In this document: piece after piece, positions 9,326 to 18,635 of the stretch | Layout: each line of letters starts with the position of its first letter | Numbering within the stretch: the stretch's first letter is position 1 | Source: Nodularia sphaerocarpa UHCC 0038 | Lineage (GTDB): Bacteria > Cyanobacteriota > Cyanobacteriia > Cyanobacteriales > Nostocaceae | NCBI RefSeq assembly: GCF_022376295.1 | Contig: NZ_CP060140.1 | Location: forward strand, 186,001-250,000 | Direction of reading: 5' to 3' | DNA length: 64,000 nucleotides | Notes under the pieces: generated by a model | What the model was told of the DNA's origin: nothing | The model's input: only the letters and a program-made list of their open reading frames with translations | The model's database searches: none | Position numbers and translations under genes: made by a program

Positions 9326-10124
9326 ACTTTGTACAATTGCTTGTCGGTTCCAGGGATGGAGGTTGTCCGTATCTCCAGGGTGCAGTATTACCGCATACGG
9401 GACAAGCGCGATCGCGTTGAGAACGGCGCTTGGCAAATTCCATCCGATTTAAGTCAATTGTCAGCAATTGCGATAACAGAGGTTGACTAAACCCAGTGAT
9501 CAACTTAATCGCCTCCAACGCTGTTAGACAAGCTAGTGTCCCAGATACAGCGCCTAGAACGGAAAAAGCACGTCTATCCCAATCAGGTTTTTCTGGAAAC
9601 AGACAGGATAAACAAGGAGTCACACCGGGAATAATTGTAGTTAGATAAGCCTCCATCCCGTCCATAGCAGCCTCCACCATCGGTTTACGCCAACGCACAC
9701 AAGCTGCATTCAGCAAGTCGCGTTCCGTAAAATTGTGGGCGCAATCCAGAGCCATATCAGCCGATTGCACTAAGGAGTCTACATTTTCAGCAGTGACATA
9801 ATCATGAACTACATCAACCTTGATATCAGGATTGATAGCTTCCAGAGTTTCTTTAGCTTTGAATACTCTTGGTTTACCTACCCAATCATCCGTCATTAAA
9901 ATCTGACGGTTCATGTCATCCAATCGCAAGTCACCACCCCGGACTAGGATTAGTCGCCCAACGCCCGCTACTGCTAAGTAAAGCGCCGCCGTACCGCCTA
10001 ATCCCCCCACACCTGTAACTAAAACTGTCGCTGACTTCAGGCGTTTCTGAGCTAGTTCGCCAAAATTTGGGAGCATCATTTGGCGACTATAGCGTTCTAA
10101 TTCGGTAGGCGTTAGGTTGATCAA
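9324..10124 (-). CDS. hesA: HesA, ThiF/MoeB-like E1 protein
   Basis: 266 residues. Adenylate-binding Rossmann motif GVGGLGGTAALYLA near residue 37, RGGDLRLDDMNRQ downstream, and zinc ligands CLSC and CPVC. HesA is found with nif genes in heterocystous cyanobacteria and is thought to act in cofactor or sulphur handling for nitrogenase. The start is TTG at 10124, supported by a near-perfect AGGAGG seven bases upstream; no ATG gives a better fit. It follows nifW by 10 bp. Confidence 0.93.
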   Translation of the reverse strand: MINLTPTELERYSRQMMLPNFGELAQKRLKSATVLVTGVGGLGGTAALYLAVAGVGRLILVRGGDLRLDDMNRQILMTDDWVGKPRVFKAKETLEAINPDIKVDVVHDYVTAENVDSLVQSADMALDCAHNFTERDLLNAACVRWRKPMVEAAMDGMEAYLTTIIPGVTPCLSCLFPEKPDWDRRAFSVLGAVSGTLACLTALEAIKLITGFSQPLLSQLLTIDLNRMEFAKRRSQRDRACPVCGNTAPWRYGQPPSLEPTSNCTK

Positions 10125-10134
10125 TTTTTACCTC

Positions 10135-10452
10135 CTAATCAGAACTAATTTCTGTCAGCTTAACTACATTCTTCGGCTTGTCATTAAACACTTTGAACAG
10201 CTTTTCTTCGTAAGCTGTTGATTCCAAGAAAAGATCATGAGCTTTTTGCAAAGCTAACGAATATTGTTGGAGTATTTCTGCTGAAGTTAAACCATGAGAA
10301 TTATCATCAACTTCTGCCATAAATTGCGAGAATTTCTTCAATATATGCAGACGATTGACATTTACATTTTCTTTGTCGTAGGGCAAATTGAAGAATTGAA
10401 AAAATTCTTCTGCATCTACAAGCTTTTTGAATTGATTCATAGTTCCAGTCAT
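10135..10452 (-). CDS. nifW: Nitrogenase-stabilising protein NifW
   Basis: 105 residues, matching the NifW family (MNQFKKLVDAEEFFQFFNLPYD at the N-terminus). NifW binds the MoFe protein and is linked to its stabilisation and oxygen protection. The ATG at 10452 overlaps the stop of the upstream small gene by 4 bases, so the two are translationally coupled. Length is normal. Confidence 0.92.
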   Translation of the reverse strand: MTGTMNQFKKLVDAEEFFQFFNLPYDKENVNVNRLHILKKFSQFMAEVDDNSHGLTSAEILQQYSLALQKAHDLFLESTAYEEKLFKVFNDKPKNVVKLTEISSD

Positions 10453-10667
10453 TGAGCATTCTCCATTGTTTTTAGCTGTTGCTTAAGCTCATCTAGCTGT
10501 TGATAGATTTTATAAGTTGCAGCCGCTACATCCATCAGGGTTTTGTAATCTGTGGGTAGACCTTCTGCTAAATCATGCAGATCCATTTTCATTTGACCTG
10601 CTTTACTATTGAGCCGCTTAATTTTGGTTTTGATTTCTTCAATATTTGTTTCGCTCACTTGCGCCAT
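10449..10667 (-). CDS. CCE_0567-family (DUF683) small helical nif protein
   Basis: 72 residues, highly charged and predicted all-helical (coiled coil from residue 8 to 70: EIKTKIKRLNSKAGQMKMDL and LDELKQQLKTMENAQ). It matches the small CCE_0567/DUF683 protein that sits between nifX and nifW in many diazotrophs; its function in nitrogen fixation is not settled. SD GGAG precedes the ATG and it overlaps nifW by 4 bases. The MITE-like element at 10708-10835 lies just upstream. Confidence 0.88.
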   Translation of the reverse strand: MAQVSETNIEEIKTKIKRLNSKAGQMKMDLHDLAEGLPTDYKTLMDVAAATYKIYQQLDELKQQLKTMENAQ

Positions 10668-10707
10668 TTATTACTCCTAATTATTAATTTTCACAATCAC
10701 ACTAAGA

Positions 10708-10835
10708 TTAGGGACTTCCAAGAAATAAATTATCCTAAGAAACGAACCACAGAGGCACAGAGGACACAGAGTCATGAGAATCTGAGAGGTTTTTTTGTTA
10801 GGTGATTGAGGAGTTTTTATTTGGAAGTCCCTAAT
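10708..10835. mobile_element. MITE-like element within the nif cluster
   Basis: 128 bp bounded by perfect 15-bp terminal inverted repeats ATTAGGGACTTCCAA (10708-10722) and its complement (10821-10835), with AT-rich similarity continuing inward. The interior holds the dispersed 'accacagaggcacagagg' sequence and no gene. It could be related to the miniature elements described in Nostoc and Anabaena (for example Nezha), but I cannot confirm the family. It separates the NifX-associated gene from the CCE_0567-family gene. Confidence 0.8.
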
Positions 10836-10853
10836 TTGAGTTTTTAGGTAGTC

Positions 10854-11330
10854 TTAAATGTTGCCTACTTCGGAGAACTTTTTGCCTAATTCAACACCTT
10901 TTTTGACGTAGTTTTCACCTTCTTCTGCTAGTTTTTCCATTGAGTCAAAACCAAAGCGATGAGCATCACGCAAGGCTTTTTTAGTTAGCAAAAGACGACC
11001 AGAAAAAACCAGCGCCCAGCCGAATCCTTCATGGCTCAAGTCAATCACAACCTGAGAGATTAGACCTGTTTCTTGTTCAATAGCAGCAGCTACAGCCCGG
11101 AAAAATGCCATTATCCGCGCTTGAGTAATCGGATCAACTTCACCCTCAAGAGAAATCTCGCGTTTCTTTTGTTTGGTGACAACAAAGGGTTTAAGAATTA
11201 ATTCATCTGACCAATTACGATAAACTCCGTAAGTATCCTGTCCCCGAATTTGTTGGACTAATGTTTTGAGGAAAGGGGAATTCAAAACTACTGTATCAGT
11301 GCTTCCGTTCACATTATTGTTTGTACTCAT
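10854..11330 (-). CDS. NifX-associated nitrogen fixation protein (DUF269)
   Basis: 158 residues, DUF269 family, which is always linked with nifX or nifN. Recognisable core: DPITQARIMAFFRAVAAAIEQETG and the GWALVFSGRLLL segment, then a helical tail. Its exact role is unknown; it is found with MoFe-cofactor assembly genes. It follows nifX by 20 bp. The next gene is separated by the MITE-like insertion. Confidence 0.92.
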   Translation of the reverse strand: MSTNNNVNGSTDTVVLNSPFLKTLVQQIRGQDTYGVYRNWSDELILKPFVVTKQKKREISLEGEVDPITQARIMAFFRAVAAAIEQETGLISQVVIDLSHEGFGWALVFSGRLLLTKKALRDAHRFGFDSMEKLAEEGENYVKKGVELGKKFSEVGNI

Positions 11331-11350
11331 ACCGTTGCTTCAACTTGAAA

Positions 11351-11740
11351 TTAGTCTACAAAGTTTGGAGTAGTTTGTCTTAAAGCTTTACGCAACCAAG
11401 GTGGAGGATTACCTTTGAGGGTTTTCACGAGTTTATCGAGGACTTCACTAATTTCCTCTTCCTCTGATTTGGCTTTGACTGGGGTAACGCCTTTTTTAAT
11501 TAACCGGGCTGCGGCACTACCACCAATTGCTGTGACATAAACGATGGTACAATCAACTAAAGCATCAAGTTTAGGATTGATTTTATCTTCGTTACCATCT
11601 TCTTTTAAGTCACCTTCAAATTTCAGCGTTTCGAGAAATTCATATCCCTCGTCGGAGATTTCGTAAACATCAATTTCTCTCGCCCATCCGAAGTGAGCAT
11701 TAATGTGAATCCGGTCACTTGTCGTAAAGGCTATTTTCAT
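11351..11740 (-). CDS. nifX: NifX, FeMo-co/NifB-co carrier
   Basis: 129 residues with the NifX/NafY fold: MKIAFTTSDRIHINAHFGWAREIDVYEI at the N-terminus and VDCTIVYVTAIGGSAAARLIKKG centrally. NifX binds NifB-co and shuttles cofactor intermediates to NifEN. SD AGGACAAGAG precedes the ATG. It follows nifN by 109 bp. Confidence 0.94.
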   Translation of the reverse strand: MKIAFTTSDRIHINAHFGWAREIDVYEISDEGYEFLETLKFEGDLKEDGNEDKINPKLDALVDCTIVYVTAIGGSAAARLIKKGVTPVKAKSEEEEISEVLDKLVKTLKGNPPPWLRKALRQTTPNFVD

Positions 11741-11849
11741 TCTCTTGTCCTGAATTAAGGATCGGGTTTTGGATTTTGGGTATTGAGGATTAGGTATCAG
11801 GTATTGAGTATTGAGAATAAATTTATTCTTAGTCCCTACTTTCTACTTT

Positions 11850-13178
11850 CTACTCCCCACTCCCTATTTCCCATAAATGTTTAACTCTCTGTTCTTCGGC
11901 TTCTAAAAATAGGTCGCCGATGCCAAATAAAAGCTCCATTGTGCCTCGATATCCAACTTTCGTGAAGTATCCATTCCCTAAACGGTCGTAAATGGGAATA
12001 CCTAGACGGTAAAGAGGTATGGAGAGACGTTTGGCGATCGCACCTACGTTAGAATTACCAATGAGTAAATCAGAACCTGCTGATAGTTGTTCAAAGTCTT
12101 CTAAGTCGCCGATGGTGACGCTTTTAACAGGGAGTTTTTCCAACAGAGGCGATCGCGTCGTAGTCACCACTGCATGAATTTGAGTCCCCATCGATTGCAA
12201 AAAGTTCACCGTTGACCATAATAAATCAGGTTCCAACGCTAAAGAAACTCGTTTTGCACCAAAGTAAAAATGAGTATCTAACATCGCATCTTGCAACTGG
12301 CGACGTTGACGACGGTATTTTTCTGGGACGCTATTGCTGCTGAGAATCGCCAATGCTTGCAGAAACTCATCCACTGGTTCCAATCCAGTCAGTTCACCAA
12401 ACACCTCGTAAGGGATGTTAAAGCGCTCCTCCAGGATTTTGGCGGCTTCTCGCATACTTTCGCCCAAAGCGATAGTAAAGGCAGAAGTACCTATGTCTCG
12501 TAGCTGTTTTATGGTTGTGCCACTAGCTGTAACCGCGCTATAGCCATCTTCTAAATGACCATCGAGAGAAGCGCCCAGATCAGGGACAATAATTGGCACT
12601 AATCCAAAAGCAGTCACCATTTCCTTGATTTCCTGCACATCTCCTGGTGTCAGAGACGAACCCGCCAAAATCGTCACCTGTTCAGTTCTAATTCCACCAG
12701 CTTTGGGAATTTCCCTGACAATACTTTCCACAGCAGCCGCAAAACCATCTTGCAGCGCCCCCTTGAAATCTGGGGTAGGAGCAAATACAATCGGTAAATA
12801 ATCTAATTCCGGATGGCGATCGCGAATTTCCTTAAGAAAACGCTCCACCTCATCACCTCTAGTTTCCGTTAAACCCGTACTACATAGACCAATAATTTCC
12901 GGCTGTACCTTCTCCACCAGAGTCAGAATAGCCTGTTCCACATTTTCTTCGCCACCCAAAATAGTAGAAACTTCAGTCATGGCTGTAGTGGCTAGGGGAA
13001 TAGCTTCCCGAAAATGCCGTACAAGCACAACCTTAGCAAAAGCAGTACAACCTTGGGAACCGTGGAACAGAGGAATCATCCCCTTCAACCCCAAAAAGGC
13101 TAAAGATGCACCCAAAGCTTGGCTTTGCTTCAGAGGATTAACAGTCAGTGGTTTATTGGGAAGATTAACAATCGCCAT
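11850..13178 (-). CDS. nifN: FeMo-cofactor scaffold subunit NifN
   Basis: 442 residues, homologous to NifK but shorter. Conserved features: PLKQSQALGASLAFLGLKG, LFHGSQGCTAFAKV with its cysteine, LCSTGLTETRGDE and a C-terminal GYRGTMELLFGIGDLF. With NifE it forms the NifE2N2 scaffold on which FeMo-co is matured. It follows nifE by 98 bp of repeats. Confidence 0.96.
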   Translation of the reverse strand: MAIVNLPNKPLTVNPLKQSQALGASLAFLGLKGMIPLFHGSQGCTAFAKVVLVRHFREAIPLATTAMTEVSTILGGEENVEQAILTLVEKVQPEIIGLCSTGLTETRGDEVERFLKEIRDRHPELDYLPIVFAPTPDFKGALQDGFAAAVESIVREIPKAGGIRTEQVTILAGSSLTPGDVQEIKEMVTAFGLVPIIVPDLGASLDGHLEDGYSAVTASGTTIKQLRDIGTSAFTIALGESMREAAKILEERFNIPYEVFGELTGLEPVDEFLQALAILSSNSVPEKYRRQRRQLQDAMLDTHFYFGAKRVSLALEPDLLWSTVNFLQSMGTQIHAVVTTTRSPLLEKLPVKSVTIGDLEDFEQLSAGSDLLIGNSNVGAIAKRLSIPLYRLGIPIYDRLGNGYFTKVGYRGTMELLFGIGDLFLEAEEQRVKHLWEIGSGE

Positions 13179-13234
13179 TATATTAATACCTGTGTGAGTG
13201 AGGAGGTGGGGAGTAGAGAAACGATTTTGGATTG

Positions 13235-13268
13235 CAATCTAAAATCCAAAATCTAAAATCTAAAATTT
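13235..13268. repeat. Heptamer repeat tract between nifE and nifN
   Basis: AATCTAAAATCCAAAATCTAA-type STRR heptamers in the nifE-nifN spacer, the same family as at 3683, 21378 and 46111. Confidence 0.75.
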
Positions 13269-13276
13269 CATCCCCC

Positions 13277-14656
13277 TCATCCTTCCAATTCTTCCCAAGG
13301 AGCAGGCTTACGTATTTGCTCCCAAATAGGACTATAAAGAGCCTCATACAATTCTCGTGCCATTTCAACCATCCCCGAATAACCAGCATAAGGATGGTGA
13401 CGTTCTTGGTTAATATCCAGAAAAGGAATCCGGGCTTTGAGAGCAGTGTATTGGTTACGACCACCAGCAATCAACATATCAGCGCCAGTTTCCTTCACCA
13501 GCCGTAACAACTCCTGAGCGTTACCCTTCTCCATCATAATGCCATCATTACCAATCAACTTCTTAATCCGGGCTTTATCTTCCTCAGTGCTTTTTCTCGT
13601 ACTCGTAGCAACAACTTCAATGCCCAAATCCTTCGCCGCCGAGATAATCGACCAACTCTTAACACCGCCGGTATACAAGACAACCCGCTTACCTTTAAGT
13701 CGAGCGCGATAGGGAGCCAAAGCCAAATCAAGCGCCGCAGTTTCTTCAGCAATTAGCTTTTCTGTGCGTTCCTGCAAATCCGCATCACCCAACTTAGCAG
13801 CAATATTTCGTAGACAACGATTCATATCATCAATGCCATAGAAAGACTCTTCAATGTAAGGAATGTTGTAGCGTTCCTCCATTTTTCTCGCCATATTGAG
13901 CAAAGCCCGTGAGCAGATCATCACATTCAGCTTGGCACGATGGGCATAACGAATTTCATTGAAACGAGCATCACCCGTAATTTTAGATAAAACCCGAATG
14001 CCTAATTTTTCTAACAGTGGAGTAACTCCCCACATTTCTCCGGCGATGTTGTATTCACCTATTAAGTTAATATCATAAGGCGTAGTTGTTTCTGGTTCTG
14101 CTGTACCAACTACATATTCGAGCAAAGCTTCACCACCAAAGCGGTTTCCCAAGTTCTTACTACCAATAAAGCCCGGAGCAATCACAGGAATCACAGGAGT
14201 GCCAGTTTTCTCAGCCGCAGCCTTGCACACAGCATCCATATCATCCCCAATCAAAGCAGTCACACAAGTAGCATAGACAAAAATTGCTGCTGGCTTGTAG
14301 CTTTCCTGAAGTTGCAGAATTGCCTGATAGAGCTTTTTTTCACCCCCGAAAATGATATCATTCTCACCCAAATCGGTAGTAAAGCCCGTTTTGTAGAGTA
14401 AAGGCCCAGAGGAGAGACTACCACGACTACCCCAAGAATTACCAGCACAAGCGATCGGCCCGTGGACTAAATGAGCTGCATCAGTAATAGGTACAAGAGC
14501 AATCATTGCACCATCAAAAGCACAACCACCTTGAGCCGCTCCTGGTTGTGCTTGTTGCGTGCAAGATTTGTTTTTCTTTTCTCCCTGTTTTTGCTGATTG
14601 TGTTCACATCCTGATTCACTGAGCAGCTCGTTGATTTTGCCTTGGGTATTTTTCAT
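13277..14656 (-). CDS. nifE: FeMo-cofactor scaffold subunit NifE
   Basis: 459 residues. NifD-like with the NifE signatures GGCAFDGAMIALVPITDAAHLVHG and GPIACAGNSWGSRG, then YATCVTALIGDDMDAVC, all carrying conserved cysteines. The N-terminal 40 residues are polar and Cys/Gln-rich. Partner of NifN. The start is ATG at 14656 with AAGAGAAGAG upstream. It is 204 bp after the Mo-nitrogenase-associated ORF, in a gap where I see no clear hairpin. Confidence 0.96.
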   Translation of the reverse strand: MKNTQGKINELLSESGCEHNQQKQGEKKNKSCTQQAQPGAAQGGCAFDGAMIALVPITDAAHLVHGPIACAGNSWGSRGSLSSGPLLYKTGFTTDLGENDIIFGGEKKLYQAILQLQESYKPAAIFVYATCVTALIGDDMDAVCKAAAEKTGTPVIPVIAPGFIGSKNLGNRFGGEALLEYVVGTAEPETTTPYDINLIGEYNIAGEMWGVTPLLEKLGIRVLSKITGDARFNEIRYAHRAKLNVMICSRALLNMARKMEERYNIPYIEESFYGIDDMNRCLRNIAAKLGDADLQERTEKLIAEETAALDLALAPYRARLKGKRVVLYTGGVKSWSIISAAKDLGIEVVATSTRKSTEEDKARIKKLIGNDGIMMEKGNAQELLRLVKETGADMLIAGGRNQYTALKARIPFLDINQERHHPYAGYSGMVEMARELYEALYSPIWEQIRKPAPWEELEG

Positions 14657-14860
14657 GTCTCTTCTCTTTTCTCTCTTCTCTTGCTGAATCGACAGTGTTA
14701 ATAACAGTTATTCGCCTATTCACTGAGTAATAGACTTTCTGCAAAAATCTTCTTTAGTCCACATTTACACCAGATAATTAATCAGGGTAAATCTGTGGTA
14801 TAGTTCTCATAAAATTGACTTTTGCAAGATGCTTAATGGGTAGTAAGTGGAGACAAGTAT

Positions 14861-15190
14861 CTAACAAATGTATTTCGTGATATCCTCTCCACATTCATCA
14901 GCAAGATAAGATAAAGCCCGAAAACGCATTCCCACAAACTCGTCATAGAAAGGATTGAGTTTACACATAGGTGGAATATGCAAAGTTCGCCCAAATAAAC
15001 TAATACTGCGCTCAAAGGGACAACAGCAAGGAATTACCCGACAAATTACATGAGCAAGGCGGGAATTTTTAACTGGCATTCCATCTAGCCAATTACGCAA
15101 AGGATTGAGAAGATTGTGGAACCAGCCTGATTTTTTATTGTTAGGTGGATGGTAATTAGGATGAGAGTGAGTGTGATTGATACTTTCCAT
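14861..15190 (-). CDS. Mo-dependent nitrogenase-associated C-terminal domain protein
   Basis: 109 residues from the ATG at 15190 (MESINHTHSHPNYH). The open frame reaches farther upstream, but that part has no Shine-Dalgarno sequence and low-complexity composition. The protein matches the Mo-dependent nitrogenase C-terminal family known from cyanobacteria: WLDGMPVKNSRLAHVICRVIPCCCPFER and a Cys-containing HIPPMCKLNPFYDE. The consecutive cysteines suggest metal or Fe-S binding. Located between nifK and nifE, as in other heterocystous species. Function not established. Confidence 0.85.
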   Translation of the reverse strand: MESINHTHSHPNYHPPNNKKSGWFHNLLNPLRNWLDGMPVKNSRLAHVICRVIPCCCPFERSISLFGRTLHIPPMCKLNPFYDEFVGMRFRALSYLADECGEDITKYIC

Positions 15191-15364
15191 AATAGATATC
15201 TCAGGTAAATGCGAGAAAGAAAAAGAAAAAAGGTAAGTTGGGGATGGGAGATTCAGTATCGGGTATCGGGTATTGGAAAAACTCTGTCTTTCCCACTCCC
15301 TACTCCCCACTCCCTACTCCCTATTCCCCTGACTTACCTAATTAGCACGCTGCGTAACCAATTC

Positions 15365-16900
15365 TTAACGAATCAAGTCGTAAGAAATATCGGTTTTAGA
15401 AGGAATATTGGTGTTGCGATCGATGTCCTCAAAGATTGTATTTACAATCCAGTTGAGCAAGTTGATGATACCTTGGTAGCCGATGGTGCTGTAGCGGTGT
15501 AAGTGGTGGCGATCCATGATAGGATAACCAATTCTGACGAAAGGAACCTTACAATCGCGCCATAGGTACTTGCCGTAGGAGTTACCAATCAGCAAGTCTA
15601 CAGGTTCTGTGAACAACAAGGAACGCAGATGCCATAGGTCTTTACCACCCCAGATGGTTGCGCCTTGACCAAAAGGACTAGAATCTAGTAATTCTTGGAG
15701 TTCCTTTTCAAATACTTCGTTGGAGTTGTTAACTAGGATGTGGACAGGTTCAGCACCCATTTCTAACATGAAGCCAACTACGCTGATTACTAAATCTGGC
15801 TCACCAAAGATAGCAAAGCGCTTACCGTGAATCCATGAATGAGAGTCAGTCATGGCATCAACTGCACGTCCCCGTTCAATTTCTAATTCTTCGGGAATAG
15901 CTGTACCACTTAGTTCGCTGAGTTTCATCAGGAACTCGTCAGTACCCTTAATACCCCAAGGACGGGAAACTACAGTGGGTTGCTTCCACTCTTTTTCAAT
16001 GTATTCACGGGTTTTGGTGGTAGAATATGCTTGCAGAGCAATTGTAACTTTACCGTTAATTGAATCTGCTGCATCTTCTAACTTTGTACCACCTGGATAC
16101 ATATCAAACTCACCTGTGTTGGGTGAATCTAAATAGTCGCTGTTGTCAGCAAGAATGGTGTAGTCAAAGCCGAACAAGGAAGAAATCCGTTTGATTTCTC
16201 GGTTGTTGCCTACATAAGTATCAAAACCTGGGATGAAGTTGATTTTGCCGTTGCTGGTAGCTTTCTTTTGACCTGCGGTCAGGTTAGAAAGAATACCCTT
16301 CATCATGTTGTCGTAACCAGTGATGTGGGAACCCACAAAGCTAGGAGTGTGAGCGTAAGGTACTGGGAAAGTTTGAGGAACTGAACCAGCTTCCTTAGCG
16401 TTATTGATGAATGACTGTAAGTCATCACCAATTACTTCTGCCATACAGGTGGTGCAGACAGCAATCATCTTAGGCTTGTACAGTTGGTAGGAGTTCGCCA
16501 AACCGTCAATCATGTTTTGCAAACCACCGAACACCGCCGCATCTTCAGTCATTGAAGAAGATACACCAGAGAATGGTTCTTTGTAGTGACGGGTTAAGTG
16601 AGTACGGAAGTAAGCAACGCAACCTTGAGAACCTTGAACGAAAGGCATTGTAGCTTCAAAACCAACAGCCGCAAAGATTGCACCTAAAGGTTGACAGCCT
16701 TTCGCAGGGTTAACTGTTAAAGCTTCACGAGCGAAGTTCTTTTCACGATATTCCCAACCCTTGGTCCATTCTGCAACCCGTTCTACTTCTGCGGGGTCGT
16801 GACCGTTTTCAAATTCTTTCTTGTTTTGGAACAGTTGTTTGTATTCCGGTTGGCGGAATAACTCAACGTGGTCTTGAATATTTTCTGGATTTTGAGGCAT
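15365..16900 (-). CDS. nifK: Nitrogenase MoFe protein beta subunit NifK
   Basis: 511 residues. P-cluster ligand regions AKGCQPLGA, QGSQGCVAYFR and VCTTCMAEVIGDD are intact, as is the C-terminal RIGYPIMDRHHLHRYSTIGYQG. Forms the alpha2beta2 MoFe protein with NifD. SD GGAGATG lies 7 bases upstream of the ATG. It follows nifD by 195 bp, a gap that contains a short GC hairpin. Confidence 0.98.
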   Translation of the reverse strand: MPQNPENIQDHVELFRQPEYKQLFQNKKEFENGHDPAEVERVAEWTKGWEYREKNFAREALTVNPAKGCQPLGAIFAAVGFEATMPFVQGSQGCVAYFRTHLTRHYKEPFSGVSSSMTEDAAVFGGLQNMIDGLANSYQLYKPKMIAVCTTCMAEVIGDDLQSFINNAKEAGSVPQTFPVPYAHTPSFVGSHITGYDNMMKGILSNLTAGQKKATSNGKINFIPGFDTYVGNNREIKRISSLFGFDYTILADNSDYLDSPNTGEFDMYPGGTKLEDAADSINGKVTIALQAYSTTKTREYIEKEWKQPTVVSRPWGIKGTDEFLMKLSELSGTAIPEELEIERGRAVDAMTDSHSWIHGKRFAIFGEPDLVISVVGFMLEMGAEPVHILVNNSNEVFEKELQELLDSSPFGQGATIWGGKDLWHLRSLLFTEPVDLLIGNSYGKYLWRDCKVPFVRIGYPIMDRHHLHRYSTIGYQGIINLLNWIVNTIFEDIDRNTNIPSKTDISYDLIR

Positions 16901-17046
16901 TTCTACATCTCCAAGCTTACTGAAGTCTTTAGTTACTCGTCGAGGAATGTTGTGGTGGGAGTGGGAATCTGACTCAAAACTCAGAATGCAAAAATCAAAA
17001 GAAACTTTTAATTTTTGAATTTTGAACCTTGAATTCCCGACTCCCC

Positions 17047-17066
17047 CCTGGGGCTAAAACCCCAGG
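17047..17066 (-). terminator. Intercistronic hairpin between nifD and nifK
   Basis: CCTGGGG / CCCCAGG, 7-bp stem with a 6-base loop, 30 bp after the nifD stop. No T-run follows on the minus strand, so it is more likely an RNA-stability or attenuation structure than a full terminator. Confidence 0.5.
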
Positions 17067-17095
17067 CTATCCCTACTTATCCCTTTGCTATTTCC

Positions 17096-18601
17096 CTAGG
17101 CTGTTGCTTTAGCCTTAGCTTTCTTAGCTTGAGCTTTCTTGTTCCAGGGAGCGCCAATTAATGCCCAAGTTGGGCTGTTGAGTGCCAAATCCATATCACG
17201 AGCGAAGATAGCGAAGCCATCATAACCGTGGTAAGGACCGGAGTAATCCCAAGAGTGCATTTGACGGAAAGGAAGACCCATCTTTTGGAAAACGTACTTC
17301 TCTTTCACACCAGAAGCTACAAGGTCAGGCTTGAGGGCTTTGATAAACTCCTCAAATTCATAAGCAGTCACGTCATCGTAAACGATAGTGCCATTTTCGA
17401 TGTAGTGAGTGGTACGTTTGTAGTCGTCGTTATGAGCGAACTCATAACCAGTACCAATCATCTTCATACCCAAGTCTTGGAAAGCTGGGACAACGTGACG
17501 AGGACGTAGACCACCAACCATCATAGCCACAGTCTTACCATCTAAACGGGGGCGATACTTGTTAACGATCGCATCCATTGTAGGCTGATACTTAGCAATA
17601 ACCTTCTCAGCATTTGCTTGGATTTTTTCGTCAAACTTAGAAGCAATTTCCCGTAAAGATTCAGCAATCTTGGTAGGACCGAAGAAATTGTATTCCAACC
17701 AGGGAATACCATATTTTTCTTCCATGTGACGGCTGATGTAGTTCATCGAGCGGTAACAGTGGATGAGGTTCATCTTCACATTGGGGGTCATCAACATTTC
17801 GTTGATAGTACCATCACCAGACCACTGAGCAACTACACGCAAACCGATTTCTTCTAATAAGATACGGCTCGCCCAAGCATCACCACCGATGTTGTAATCA
17901 CCAATGATTGCTACATCATAAGGAGTAGAATCAAACTTCAGTGAACCATCAGCTTTAGCTTTATCAGCTCTGGGGAATACCCAGTCACGAATCATGTCGT
18001 TAGCGATGTGGTGACCCAAAGATTGAGAAACACCCCGGAAACCTTCGCAACGAACTGGAATAACTGGCTTGTCAATTTCTTTTGCAGCTTTCCGAGCTAC
18101 AGCTTCGATGTCATCCCCAATTAGACCGATAGGACATTCAGATTGAATGGATACACCACGGTTAAGAGGAAACAGGATTTCCAATTCTTGAATCAGTTTC
18201 AGTAGTTTTTTGTCACCACCAAAAACGATGTCTCTTTCTTGGAAGTCAGAAGTGAAGTGCATAGTACCAAAGGTATCAACACCTGTAGTACCAATGTAGT
18301 AGTTACGACGACCAGACCAAGACCAGTAACCGCAACCAACAGGCCCGTGACTGATGTGAATCATGTCCTTAATAGGACCCCAAACCACACCCTTGGAACC
18401 TGCATAAGCACAACCACGAGCAGTCATTACACCAGGAAGAGATTTGATGTTAGACTTAACGCCGCAATCGCTCTTACCTTCTTCAAACACATTTAAGTGC
18501 TTTTCGCGTTTTTTCTTAGCTTTATCTGGGTAAGCACTAAGAACTTCTTTAATAAGTTCTTTTCTTTCTTCAACGATTTTCTTGTTTTCTGGAGGTGTCA
18601 T
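17096..18601 (-). CDS. nifD: Nitrogenase MoFe protein alpha subunit NifD, uninterrupted
   Basis: 501 residues from the ATG at 18601 (MTPPENKK), which has GGAGAGG 7 bases upstream; the frame stays open 30 codons farther but that part is not NifD-like. P-cluster ligands Cys64, Cys90 and Cys156 and FeMo-co ligands Cys282 and His449 are all present. The C-terminus is Lys/Ala-rich. In Anabaena PCC 7120 this gene is split by an 11-kb element; here it is whole, although the 11-bp core sequence remains at 17239-17249. Confidence 0.98.
   Translation of the reverse strand: MTPPENKKIVEERKELIKEVLSAYPDKAKKKREKHLNVFEEGKSDCGVKSNIKSLPGVMTARGCAYAGSKGVVWGPIKDMIHISHGPVGCGYWSWSGRRNYYIGTTGVDTFGTMHFTSDFQERDIVFGGDKKLLKLIQELEILFPLNRGVSIQSECPIGLIGDDIEAVARKAAKEIDKPVIPVRCEGFRGVSQSLGHHIANDMIRDWVFPRADKAKADGSLKFDSTPYDVAIIGDYNIGGDAWASRILLEEIGLRVVAQWSGDGTINEMLMTPNVKMNLIHCYRSMNYISRHMEEKYGIPWLEYNFFGPTKIAESLREIASKFDEKIQANAEKVIAKYQPTMDAIVNKYRPRLDGKTVAMMVGGLRPRHVVPAFQDLGMKMIGTGYEFAHNDDYKRTTHYIENGTIVYDDVTAYEFEEFIKALKPDLVASGVKEKYVFQKMGLPFRQMHSWDYSGPYHGYDGFAIFARDMDLALNSPTWALIGAPWNKKAQAKKAKAKATA
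17239..17249 (-). other. Unoccupied nifD-element core sequence
   Basis: The minus strand reads GGATTACTCCG within the codons for Trp-Asp-Tyr-Ser-Gly. This is the 11-bp sequence I recall as the direct repeat bordering the Anabaena nifD element. Only one copy is present in the contiguous gene, so it is either an ancestral empty site or a conserved coding sequence. Confidence 0.7.
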
Positions 18602-18635
18602 TTTATCCTCTCCGATTCTTAGGGTTCTGGGAATA

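Noticed and set aside
14861..15310. Longer 149-codon version of the Mo-nitrogenase-associated gene
   Set aside because: The extra 40 residues are encoded by low-complexity intergenic sequence. The ATG at 15190 fits the family start better.
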